The notes under the pieces are model-generated. The model did no database searches. It was not told the origin of the DNA and was given only the letters and a program-made list of their open reading frames with translations. The position numbers were made by a program, and so were the translations under genes. DNA of 64,000 bases from Actinomycetaceae bacterium (GTDB lineage: Bacteria; Actinomycetota; Actinomycetes; Actinomycetales; Actinomycetaceae), in NCBI GenBank assembly GCA_030530685.1, contig JAUMUM010000007.1, positions 50,475-114,474 of the forward strand. Reading direction: 5' to 3'. How positions within the stretch are numbered: the stretch's first letter is position 1; every line of letters starts with the position of its first letter. Below are positions 51,695 through 60,011 of the stretch, in pieces.

Positions 51695-52432
51695 TCACTT
51701 GCCCTGGTTGGCGACCGCCGCGATCTTCGCCTCGGCCTCGGGATCCAGGTAGGTTCCGCCCTTCTTGACGGGCTCGAGGGTGTCCTCGTCGAGCTCGTAG
51801 ACGAGCGGGATGCCCGTGGGAATGTTGACACCGGCGATGTCGTCGTCGGAGATGCCATCGAGGTGCTTGACGATGGCGCGCAGGGAGTTGCCGTGCGCCG
51901 CGATCATGATGGTCTTGCCCGTCTTGATCTCGGGAACGATGACCTCTTCCCAGTACGGCAGCAGGCGCTCGAGTACGTCCTTGAGGCATTCCGTGGCTGG
52001 GATAGGCTCGCCCGCATAGCGCGGTTCGGCGTCCTGCGAAAACTCGGAGCCCAACTCAATGGCCGGCGGGGGAACGTCGTAGGAACGGCGCCAGAGCATG
52101 AACTGGTCCTCGCCGTACTCGTCGCGAATCTCCTTCTTGTTCTTGCCCTGCAGGGCGCCGTAGTGGCGCTCGTTCAGGCGCCAGTGACGCTCGACGGGGA
52201 TCCAGTGGAGGTCGGCCTCGTCGAGGGCGAGGTTGGCCGTCATGATCGCGCGTCGGAGCATCGAGGTGAAGAGCTTGTCGGGCAGGACGCCGGCCTGCCT
52301 GAGGAGCTTGCCGCCGTGGACGGCCTCGTCGCGTCCCTTCTCGGACAGCGGCACGTCGACCCAGCCGGTGAAGAGGTTCTTTGCGTTCCATTCGCTCTCG
52401 CCATGGCGGAGCAGTACGAGTTGGTAAGTCAT
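51695..52432 (-). CDS. gpmA: 2,3-bisphosphoglycerate-dependent phosphoglycerate mutase, 245 aa
   Basis: Glycolytic 3-PG/2-PG interconversion. [10 protein letters not shown] has the phospho-histidine H10; [29 protein letters not shown] and A-A-H-G-N-S-L-R-A are complete, and the length is that of dPGM. ATG 52432 matches the conserved N-terminus. It is transcribed away from the permease gene. Confidence 0.95.
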   Translation of the reverse strand: MTYQLVLLRHGESEWNAKNLFTGWVDVPLSEKGRDEAVHGGKLLRQAGVLPDKLFTSMLRRAIMTANLALDEADLHWIPVERHWRLNERHYGALQGKNKKEIRDEYGEDQFMLWRRSYDVPPPAIELGSEFSQDAEPRYAGEPIPATECLKDVLERLLPYWEEVIVPEIKTGKTIMIAAHGNSLRAIVKHLDGISDDDIAGVNIPTGIPLVYELDEDTLEPVKKGGTYLDPEAEAKIAAVANQGK

Positions 52433-52754
52433 GGTCCAAGTTTCCCATGTGGCGCCGCCGCCGTGCCAGCGCGTCGTCCCGTGCACCGCTCACGCCCATC
52501 CACACCCTCCCCACTACTCGACACACCCACATTGGGCGCCTCAATGCGATATCGTCTATGACACAAGATCGGGCTGCGCCACGCCCGGCGGGCTCACCCG
52601 GGGTGCCTGGCAACGTCGCATGCCAGATGCGCGGACCACGGCGGTCCGCGATCGCACTCGCCAATTGTTTCAAGTGCTTCTGTTTGCAATGCTTCCCACC
52701 TTTCATTTCCATCCCGAATAGCCTTCACAGGCTTCCCGAAGAGGAAGGACAACG
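52433..52754. other. Divergent promoter region of gpmA and the permease
   Basis: No gene or RNA is evident. The half nearer the permease (52,660-52,740) is more AT-rich and ends with the purine-rich GAAGAGGAAGGA ribosome site of ATG 52755. A GC-rich palindromic patch (CGGACCACGGCGGTCCG, around 52,633-52,649) might be an operator. Confidence 0.4.
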
Positions 52755-54224
52755 ATGTCCGATACGCATTCCACGCCTCGCGACAAAGGCGATGCCGGTT
52801 ACGCCAAAGAACTCAAGCCCCGCCACATCCAGATGATCGCGATCGGCGGGTCAATAGGCACCGGCCTGTTCCTGGGCGCCGGGGGTCGGCTCGCCGAGGG
52901 TGGCTCCGGCCTCGTGTTCGCCTATGCCCTGTGCGGGGTATTCGCCTTCTTCATGGTCCGAGCCCTGGGCGAGCTCGCCATCCGACGGCCGTCCTCGGGT
53001 GCCTTCGTCTCCTACGCGCGCGAGTTCACCGGCGAAAAGGGCGCCTACGTGACAGGCTGGATGTTCTTCCTCGACTGGTCCGTGACCGTCATGGCGGACA
53101 TTACCGCTGTCGCGCTGTACATGCAGTACTGGTCTGCCTTCAAGTCCATCCCCCAGTGGGTGATGGCCCTGGTCGCCCTGGCGCTCGTCTTCGTTCTCAA
53201 CATGATGAGCGTGAAGATGTTCGGCGAGGCCGAGTTCTGGTTTGCCGCCATCAAGGTCGCCACCATCGTCGGCTTCATGGTCATCGCGATATGGGCGGTG
53301 GTCACCAGCCAGGACGTGGGCGGACACACGGCAGGCGTTCACAACATCACGGACCACGGCGGGCTGTTCCCCGAGGGCTTCGACAAGATCTTCGTTCTGA
53401 CCCTCGGCGTCGTCTTCGCCTTCGGTGGCACCGAAATGGTGGGAGTTGCCGCAGGCGAAGCGAAGGAAGCCGAAAGGGTGCTCCCCCGCGCCATCAACTC
53501 CATGATCCTGCGCATCTTCGTCTTCTACGTTGGTTCCGTCGCCCTCATGGCACTCGTGCTTCCCTACAACGCCTACTCGAGTACGCAATCGCCCTTCGTC
53601 ACATTCTTCTCGAACCTCGGCATCCCGCATGCCGGGACGGTCATTCAGATCGTCGTGCTCACGGCTGCGATGTCGTCGCTCAACGCCGGTCTGTACGCCA
53701 CGGGCCGCACGCTGCGTTCGATGGCGATGGCGGGCTCGGGCCCGCGTTACGCCAAGCGCATGAACAAGAACGCCATCCCCTCGGGCGGAATCATCATCAC
53801 CTCGGCGCTCGGGCTCTTTGGCGTGGCCCTCAACGCCGCCCTGCCGGGCGAGGCCTTCGACATCGTCATGAACCTGGCCGGCATTGGGATCGCTGGCACA
53901 TGGGCGGCGATCCTCGTGACGCATTTGGCCTTCCTGCGCCGCGTCAAGCAGGGCCGGGAGCGCCGTCCGGCCTACCGCATGCCGCTCGCTCCCTGGTCGA
54001 ACTACGCGGCCCTCATTTTCTTCACCGTCATCGTCCTGTCCAATGTGAGGGACGCCGACGGGCGGTGGACGCTGCTGCTCTTCGCGGTCGTCATCGTCAT
54101 GATGGTCGCCGGATGGTACTACGTGCGCTCGCGCATCGACGGCACGCTCCTGGACGAGATGCTCGACGAAGACGTGCCGCTCAACGGCGCGGGCGGTGAG
54201 CCCGGAAGGGCCGACGGCGCGTAG
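52755..54224 (+). CDS. Amino-acid permease of the APC (AAT) family, 489 aa
   Basis: The start motif I-Q-M-I-A-I-G-G-S-I-G-T-G-L-F-L-G-A-G is the TM1 signature of the amino-acid transporter family (AnsP, GabP, CycA). Twelve TM helices can be counted; A-F-G-G-T-E-M-V-G-V-A-A-G-E is the conserved TM6 segment. The C-terminus is acidic. It probably imports a neutral amino acid by proton symport; asparagine-type permeases are close by eye, but the substrate cannot be fixed. Confidence 0.9.
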   Translation: MSDTHSTPRDKGDAGYAKELKPRHIQMIAIGGSIGTGLFLGAGGRLAEGGSGLVFAYALCGVFAFFMVRALGELAIRRPSSGAFVSYAREFTGEKGAYVTGWMFFLDWSVTVMADITAVALYMQYWSAFKSIPQWVMALVALALVFVLNMMSVKMFGEAEFWFAAIKVATIVGFMVIAIWAVVTSQDVGGHTAGVHNITDHGGLFPEGFDKIFVLTLGVVFAFGGTEMVGVAAGEAKEAERVLPRAINSMILRIFVFYVGSVALMALVLPYNAYSSTQSPFVTFFSNLGIPHAGTVIQIVVLTAAMSSLNAGLYATGRTLRSMAMAGSGPRYAKRMNKNAIPSGGIIITSALGLFGVALNAALPGEAFDIVMNLAGIGIAGTWAAILVTHLAFLRRVKQGRERRPAYRMPLAPWSNYAALIFFTVIVLSNVRDADGRWTLLLFAVVIVMMVAGWYYVRSRIDGTLLDEMLDEDVPLNGAGGEPGRADGA

Positions 54225-54328
54225 CCACGTGACCGCGTGGCCACGCGGCCGGCCAGGCTCGGCCACGAGCGCGCCGGGCTAGCCCAACGGTTGGCGACCC
54301 ACCCGATGGCACCGGAGGTTAAGCCGGG

Positions 54329-55369
54329 CTAGCCCGGACGGACCGCCACCTTCAGGCCCTTACGCTGGCGGACGGCCTCGATCGCGGCGTCCACCTCGTC
54401 GAGCGGGTACTCGTGGCTGACGACACCCGCCACGTCCAGCCGCCCGCTGGACAGGAGTTCGACGGCGAGTGCGACGTCAGCCCGGCGCGCATTCGACCCG
54501 CCGCCGACATTCAGTTCCTTGTAGTGGATGAGGTTCGGGTCGAAGGTCGTCGTCGAGCCCTTGGGGAAGCCCGCAAAGTAATTGACGCGCCCGCCGATGG
54601 CGGCCAGTTCCAGGGCCTGGTTGGCAAGAGCCAGGTCTCCGACGGCGACGATGACGACGTCCGCTCCACGCCCGTCGGTGCGTCGCATGATCTCGCGCGT
54701 CAGTGCCTCGCCGGTGAGGTCGAAGGCCTCGGTCGCCCCCATCGCGAGCGCGGGCTCCAGGCGGCCTGCGCGGCCCGACGCGAAGATCGCCGTGGATCCG
54801 GCAAGGCGGGCCAGTGCGATGTGGAGCAGTCCGATGGGCCCGGTGCCGAGCACGACGACGGTGTCGCCCGGCTTGACCCGCACCTGCCGGGCACCGTTGA
54901 GGCAGCAGCTGACGGGCTCGGCCAGCGCGAGCGTCGTGGCGGGCAGCTCGCGCTCGACGAGCATGAGGTTGCCGTGATCCATCGCGACCTTCGGCACGAG
55001 GAGGTATTCGGCGAGGCCGCCGTCAAGCTCGTAGCCGAAGAGGACGAGGTTCTCGCACAGGTGCTCGTGCCCGCTCAGACACCGGCGGCACCGCTGGCAG
55101 CTGACGACAATCGAACACGTGGCCTGAGCCCCGACCGGCACGGTCACGCCTTCGCCCACGGCCTCGACGCGGCCGGCGAACTCGTGGCCCATGATGACCC
55201 CGCGCCGCACTCCTGCCGTTTTCGCACCCGAAATGATGCGCAGATCGGTTCCGCATATCGTGTTCGCCTCGACTTTGAGAAGCACTTCACCGGGGCCGGG
55301 CTCAGGACGTGCCACCCTCGTCAGGGATAGGTCGTCAATTCCTGCGAGCACCGCTGCCTTCATGTCCAT
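54329..55369 (-). CDS. Zinc-dependent alcohol/polyol dehydrogenase (MDR family), 346 aa
   Basis: Catalytic zinc site: C39 in T-I-C-G-T-D and H-E in I-M-G-H-E-F-A-G; structural zinc cysteines in S-C-Q-R-C-R-R-C-L-x-x-H-E-H-L-C. The Rossmann motif G-T-G-P-I-G-L is near 174. This matches the sorbitol/L-iditol dehydrogenase-like branch. It is divergent from the DhaK-DhaL kinase gene, so together they probably oxidise and phosphorylate a polyol or ketose. M3 is an alternative start to M1. Confidence 0.88.
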   Translation of the reverse strand: MDMKAAVLAGIDDLSLTRVARPEPGPGEVLLKVEANTICGTDLRIISGAKTAGVRRGVIMGHEFAGRVEAVGEGVTVPVGAQATCSIVVSCQRCRRCLSGHEHLCENLVLFGYELDGGLAEYLLVPKVAMDHGNLMLVERELPATTLALAEPVSCCLNGARQVRVKPGDTVVVLGTGPIGLLHIALARLAGSTAIFASGRAGRLEPALAMGATEAFDLTGEALTREIMRRTDGRGADVVIVAVGDLALANQALELAAIGGRVNYFAGFPKGSTTTFDPNLIHYKELNVGGGSNARRADVALAVELLSSGRLDVAGVVSHEYPLDEVDAAIEAVRQRKGLKVAVRPG

Positions 55370-55536
55370 GGACCAAGCCTACGCTCCATCGCGACCTGCC
55401 GAAGCCAGAAGAGGCCAGGTGTAACTATCAGAAACTTCCGCAATATGCAATATGAATTGTGTTATGAAAGTCTCTTATCTACCATCGAATGAACCGACCT
55501 ACCGACACTGCGGTGTCACCCCTCGAAAGGTGCGCA

Positions 55537-57234
55537 ATGACGCGATTAGTGAATGATCCATCCGATTTCCCCGCCGAGGCCCTCAAGGGCTTCGTCGCCG
55601 CCAACAAGCGCTACGTCAAACCCGTCTACGGCGGCGTCGTCCGGTCCACCGCCACGCCCGAAGGAAAGGTCGCCGTGGTCTACGGCGGCGGCTCGGGCCA
55701 CTATCCGGCCTTCGCCGGCTGGGTCGGCCAGGGCATTGCGGACGGCGCGGTCTGCGGCAACATCTTCAGTTCGCCCTCCGGCGCCCAGGCCTACTCGGTC
55801 ATGAAGGCGGCCGAACGCGGCGCCGGCGTGCTCATGGGCTTCGGCAACTACGCCGGGGACGTCCTGCACTTCGGCCAGGCGATCGAACGCCTGCGCTCCG
55901 AGGGCATCCAGGCCGACACGCTCGTCGTCACGGACGATATCGCCTCCGGCGGCAAAGACGAGCTCGACAAGCGCCGCGGCATCGCCGGCGACTTCCCCCT
56001 TTTCAAGATCGCGGGCGCTGCGGCCGAAGCCGGGAAGGACTTCGCCGAGGTCAAGCGGATCTTCGATAAGGCCAATGCCGCCACGCGCAGCTTCGGCGTC
56101 GCCTTTTCGGGCTGCACGCTTCCCGGGGCGGACGCACCCCTATTCACTGTGCCCGAGGGCAAAATGGGCATCGGCCTTGGAATTCACGGCGAGCCAGGCG
56201 TCGATGAAGCAGACCTCGGCACGGCCGACGACGTCGCCAGGACGCTCGTCGAAGGCCTGCTCGACGAGCGTCCGGCCGAGGCGTCCGACCGCGTCATCGC
56301 GATCGTCAACGGCCTGGGCGCCACGAAGTACGAGGAGCTCTTCGTCGTCGTGGCGAGCGTCGTGGAACGGCTTGAGGCCGCCGGAATCGAATGCGTCGAC
56401 GTGGAGTCCGGCGAGTTCGTCACATCGCTCGATATGGCCGGGATTTCGCTGACACTCGTGTGGGCCGACGACGAGCTCCTGAAGTACTGGGACGCCCCCT
56501 GCGACACGCCTGCCTACCGCAAGGGCTCGGTCGGCAAGGTCCAGCGCGACGACTCGGTCCTGGCCACCTCGGCCACCGCCGTCAAGGTCACAGCCAAGGG
56601 CTCGCCAGCCTCGCAGAAGGCCGCGCGCGTCATCGCCGACCTGCTCGATTCCGTGGCCGACATGCTCGACTCCGCGCGGGAGGAGCTCGGAAAACTGGAT
56701 TCGATCGCCGGCGACGGCGACCACGGCTCGGGCATGGCCAAGGGCTCGCACGGCGCGGCCAAGGCGGCCAGGGAGATCGTGGGGCAGGGTGCGGGAGCCA
56801 GCACGACGCTGGCCGCCGCGGGCGACGCGTGGTCCGACCAGGCGGGTGGCACGTCGGGAGCGCTGTGGGGCGCGCTGCTGACGGCGGTCGGTGCGCGCCT
56901 CGGCGACGAGGAGGAGCCCGATGCGAAAGCCATCGGCGAGGCCCTCGCGGCCGGCCGGGATGCCGTCCAACGCCTCGGCGGCGCGGCGGTCGGCGACAAG
57001 ACGCTCGTCGACGCCCTCGTGCCGTTGGTCGACGCCTTCCTCGCCACGGAGGGCGACCTCAAGGCCAAGGGCGAGGCGGCCGTGAAGGCCGGCGACGCCG
57101 GCGCCGAGTCGACGCGTGACCTCGTGGCCAAGCTCGGCCGGGCCAGGCCGCTTGGGCAGAAGTCCGTCGGCACTCCCGATCCCGGCGCCGTCTCGCTCGT
57201 GCGAGTGGCGACCGTCCTGGTCGACGCCATCTGA
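55537..57234 (+). CDS. Fused dihydroxyacetone kinase (DhaK-DhaL), ATP-dependent type, 565 aa
   Basis: The DhaK half (~1-330) has G-G-G-S-G-H-Y-P-A-F near 50 and H217 in G-L-G-I-H-G-E-P-G, the histidine that binds the ketone covalently. The DhaL half (~360-565) has the Mg-ATP motif G-D-G-D-H-G-S-G-M at 392-400. Fusion of both in one chain is the ATP-dependent form, as opposed to the PTS type. Dihydroxyacetone or a ketotetrose such as erythrulose could be the substrate. ATG 55537 follows GAAAGG. The divergent dehydrogenase supports a polyol pathway. Confidence 0.9.
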   Translation: MTRLVNDPSDFPAEALKGFVAANKRYVKPVYGGVVRSTATPEGKVAVVYGGGSGHYPAFAGWVGQGIADGAVCGNIFSSPSGAQAYSVMKAAERGAGVLMGFGNYAGDVLHFGQAIERLRSEGIQADTLVVTDDIASGGKDELDKRRGIAGDFPLFKIAGAAAEAGKDFAEVKRIFDKANAATRSFGVAFSGCTLPGADAPLFTVPEGKMGIGLGIHGEPGVDEADLGTADDVARTLVEGLLDERPAEASDRVIAIVNGLGATKYEELFVVVASVVERLEAAGIECVDVESGEFVTSLDMAGISLTLVWADDELLKYWDAPCDTPAYRKGSVGKVQRDDSVLATSATAVKVTAKGSPASQKAARVIADLLDSVADMLDSAREELGKLDSIAGDGDHGSGMAKGSHGAAKAAREIVGQGAGASTTLAAAGDAWSDQAGGTSGALWGALLTAVGARLGDEEEPDAKAIGEALAAGRDAVQRLGGAAVGDKTLVDALVPLVDAFLATEGDLKAKGEAAVKAGDAGAESTRDLVAKLGRARPLGQKSVGTPDPGAVSLVRVATVLVDAI

Positions 57235-57237
57235 CGG

Positions 57238-57277
57238 GATGGTCTAGCTGCCAGATGAGCCTGGCAGCTAGACCATC
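57238..57277 (+). terminator. Perfect 17-bp terminator after the kinase gene
   Basis: A 17-base arm (57238-57254, starting GATGGTCTAG) pairs without mismatch with 57261-57277; the loop is ATGAGC. It begins 4 bases after the kinase stop codon. Confidence 0.85.
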
Positions 57278-57289
57278 CTGGATCTGGTG

Positions 57290-57482
57290 GCCCGGCCTTA
57301 TCCGGGCCTTCCCGGCGGTCTGGCGTATCTGGCCGTCGGGCACGCCTGACATCTGCTCGGCCCACCCGCTGGCCCACCTGGCGGCTCGGCCTTATCCGGC
57401 CGTCGGGCCCACCAGGCGGTCCGGCCCACCTTGGCAGTCCGACCTTATCCGTCCGTCGGGCCTACCTTGGTGGCCCACCCCT
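57290..57482. repeat. Degenerate repeats with CCTTATCCG cores
   Basis: Copies of CCTTATCCG sit at 57296, 57390 and 57443; the last two lie in diverged 53-base units that share C-G-T-C-G-G-G-C-C and G-G-C-C-C-A-C-C blocks. The stretch has no gene on either strand that I can support. It may be a decayed tandem repeat or an array of weak hairpins. Confidence 0.5.
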
Positions 57483-57592
57483 GCTTAGTGGCCCGGGCCG
57501 GTCCGACAGCAGCCCCGTCGTCTGGGATCCATCCGGCAGCCGGTTCGTCTGCTATTGGCTCGCGGGAGTGTATTTCGCCCGAACTCGCGCCC

Positions 57593-57724
57593 GGAAATTG
57601 CGCTAGACTTCAAGGAAACCCGCGTCGATCCACGAAGTCCGTACGCGGGCCGTGAACCTACACCACGCAATTTCCGAGGCTGGCTCGGGAAGGCCCGGTT
57701 CGTCCACGGACCGGGCCTTCTTTG
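57593..57724 (+). ncRNA. Candidate structured small RNA with intrinsic terminator
   Basis: GGAAATTGCG (57593-57602) pairs with CGCAATTTCC (57666-57675), enclosing CCCGCGT (57619-57625) with ACGCGGG (57643-57649). A third stem CCGAG/CTCGG spans 57674-57688. A perfect 10-bp terminator stem (57690-57699 with 57710-57719) followed by CTTT ends the unit on the plus strand. TAGACT (57604-57609) could be a -10 box for a ~109-nt transcript. No gene follows within 450 bases, so it is not an obvious leader. I do not recognise the family. Confidence 0.5.
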
Positions 57725-57992
57725 AGCCCATTTCGCAACTGGCAGCCTTCGGCGTCAGCTCAAGCAGGGCGAGTCCGATGCCTGCCTCGCCCCGCAACCG
57801 GCAGCCTTCGGACTCGGATGGCGATGGAGGGAAGCAGAAGGACAAAGAGGCCGCCGGACGGCGCATCAGATCGGGGCCGCGCCCACACAATCGGGACGTG
57901 GTATCCAGCGCGAGTCAATGTCTGGCACCTGGGTTCCGGCGCCGTTTGTGCCGGGGAAGAGGGTGGCCCCCGCGGGTGCGGGGGCTGGTGTG

Positions 57993-58065
57993 AGCCACCT
58001 GAGAGAATCGAACTCTCGACCTATTCATTACGAGTGAATCGCTCTGCCGACTGAGCTAAGGTGGC
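57993..58065 (-). tRNA. tRNA-Thr (anticodon CGT)
   Basis: On the minus strand the acceptor arms GCCACCT (58065-58059) and AGGTGGC (58000-57994) pair perfectly; the anticodon stem ATTCA/TGAAT holds the loop CTCGTAA with anticodon CGT (decoding ACG). The T-arm G-T-T-C-G-A is present. CCA is not encoded. It is intact and not disrupted, so it is not evidence for an integration here. Confidence 0.95.
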
Positions 58066-58189
58066 AACGCCGCGTTTCGCAGCGATCGATATCTTACCCA
58101 TCCGTGCACACGCCCGCAAACCGATTCCTCATACTGCTCCGTGCGCCACGATTCTGGTCAATGGGTGCGCCACGATTCCGGCCTCCGGT

Positions 58190-59734
58190 TCACCCGGCCG
58201 GGCAGGTCAGACCGTCCTTGGGGACGGTGCCTTCCAGGAGGTAGGCGTCCAGCGCATTTTGGACGCACTGGCCCGAATTACGTCCGTAGGCGGTATGGCC
58301 TTCACCCTCCCACGTGACGAGCACCGAATTATCCAGGTCATCGTTCAACTTCTCGGCCCAGGCATACGGCGTAGCAGGATCGTGACGCGTGCCGACCACG
58401 ACGATCGGATCCGAGCCCTTCGCCTCGTGCGCCTTGGGCTTGTCTGGGCTATACGGCCAGAGGTTGCACGCCGGAGTACCCATTGCTTCATCTCCGCCGA
58501 AGACTGGCGCCTCCTGCCCGAGCTGTTGCGCAACCTGCGCGAACTCCTCCTCACTGCTAGCCGGCCTACTGGCGCAGTTGATCGCTATATTGGCTTCGAG
58601 CATATTGGACGTGAACTTATCGCCCTGACGCGAGGAATAGGCATCGGCAAAGTACTGGAACAGCGAGCCATCGTTGTTATTGATCAGTTGCTCGAAAGCG
58701 GTGGTGAGTATTGGCCACGAGGCGTCGTCGTACAGCGGTGTGAGAATCCCGATGACCAACTGAGCTTGAGTCAGTGGCCGCTCACTGTTCGACGTCGGGA
58801 ACGGACTGGCCAACGACGCATCGATCAGTTCGCGGACCTTCTGACGCGCCTCATCCACACTGCCACCAAGCACACACTGGCCCGAATCGATGCAATCCTG
58901 AATGTAATTGGTCAGCGCGTTCTCGAAGCCCATGGTCTGGTCGTAGGCGTTCTGCGCCCATGTGACCCTGTCATCCACGGCGCCGTCCAGAATCATGCGC
59001 CCCACATTCTTCGGGAAAAGATCGGCATACGTGCCACCGAGGGACGTTCCGTAGGAAAAACCGACGTAGTTGATCTTCGGATCGCCAACCAGTTGACGCA
59101 TGACATCCATGTCACGCGCCGCGTACTCCGTACCCACGAACTGAAGCAAATCGCCCGACTTCTCCTTGCAGCCGTCGACAAAGCCCTGCATGTCCTGCTC
59201 CTGCTGCTCAACCTGGGCAGGATCGCTCATGTCGTACGACGCGTCGAGGTAGTCTCCCAATTCCTCATCGTCGAGGCAGTCGACCGGCGTCGACTTGCCC
59301 ACGCCGCGCGGGTCGAAGCCGATGATGTCATAGGCCTTGCGCACATCCCGGCTGAATGTGACGCTCACATTGTCGAGCATGGACATCCCCGACCCGCCCG
59401 GGCCGCCGGGATTGATGAAGAGCGAACCGATCGCCTCGCCGCCCTCGGCCTTATGCTTACGCAAGGCCACCGTAATCGTCTTGCCTCCCGGATTGTCGTA
59501 ATCCAAGGGCACCTCGATCTCCGCGCACTCATCAGCCGAGCCCTCGCACTCACCCCAGTCGACATCCTGCGAATAGAACTTCTCCAGCCCCTTCGGCGCA
59601 GCCGGAAGATCCGACGACGACGCCCCCGCACTGGAACTCGTCGCCGAACCAGAAGGCCCAGACGTGGACTGCGAACACGCCGATACCGTCAAAATCACGG
59701 CGGCCAACACGCTTACGCTCTTCCCATACCTCAT
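58190..59734 (-). CDS. Secreted lipoprotein alpha/beta hydrolase, tripeptidyl-aminopeptidase (TAP)-like, 514 aa
   Basis: The signal peptide ends with a lipobox (V-S-A-C-S), followed by a Ser/Gly-rich linker. V-G-F-S-Y-G-T-S-L-G carries the nucleophilic serine; H-D-P-A-T-P-Y-A-W-A and the final V-T-W-E-G-E-G-H-T-A-Y-G supply the aspartate region and the histidine of the TAP_C domain. N-P-G-G-P-G-G-S-G-M is the oxyanion motif. It probably trims peptides outside the cell. A close paralog, interrupted by a nonsense codon, lies directly upstream. Confidence 0.9.
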   Translation of the reverse strand: MRYGKSVSVLAAVILTVSACSQSTSGPSGSATSSSAGASSSDLPAAPKGLEKFYSQDVDWGECEGSADECAEIEVPLDYDNPGGKTITVALRKHKAEGGEAIGSLFINPGGPGGSGMSMLDNVSVTFSRDVRKAYDIIGFDPRGVGKSTPVDCLDDEELGDYLDASYDMSDPAQVEQQEQDMQGFVDGCKEKSGDLLQFVGTEYAARDMDVMRQLVGDPKINYVGFSYGTSLGGTYADLFPKNVGRMILDGAVDDRVTWAQNAYDQTMGFENALTNYIQDCIDSGQCVLGGSVDEARQKVRELIDASLASPFPTSNSERPLTQAQLVIGILTPLYDDASWPILTTAFEQLINNNDGSLFQYFADAYSSRQGDKFTSNMLEANIAINCASRPASSEEEFAQVAQQLGQEAPVFGGDEAMGTPACNLWPYSPDKPKAHEAKGSDPIVVVGTRHDPATPYAWAEKLNDDLDNSVLVTWEGEGHTAYGRNSGQCVQNALDAYLLEGTVPKDGLTCPAG

Positions 59735-60011
59735 GTGTCCAAACTAACTCAAACGCCCACGCCTCGCACTTCCGAAGGCCAGCCACGCTGGCTGTGGACC
59801 CCAATTCCGAACTGGACGACTCCGGCCCAGCCCGCACCATGCCCCCTACGCAAAGCACGAGGCCCGGGCGCTTTGCGCCCAAGCCTCGTGTGCGCCCGGC
59901 TCGGCAACCTGCCGGGCCAGGCCGTCCTACTTCAAAAGGCTGGGTCAACCCGTCTACCTCAGCCGGCCGGGTCAAGTCGGCAGGTCTCCCGGCCAGGTCA
60001 ACCTAGCTACC

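Noticed and set aside
50434..51858. Longer start for the nucleoside hydrolase
   Set aside because: The conserved N-terminus begins right after GTG 51420, which has GAAAGG upstream; the extension is Ser/Arg/Thr-rich noise.
57652..57993. Plus-strand frame after the small RNA
   Set aside because: It begins inside the RNA's stems and runs through the terminator, and no ribosome site or domain is visible.
57993..58065. tRNA-Thr as the integration site of the prophage
   Set aside because: The tRNA lies more than 20 kb from the last phage gene, is intact, and has no phage gene next to it.
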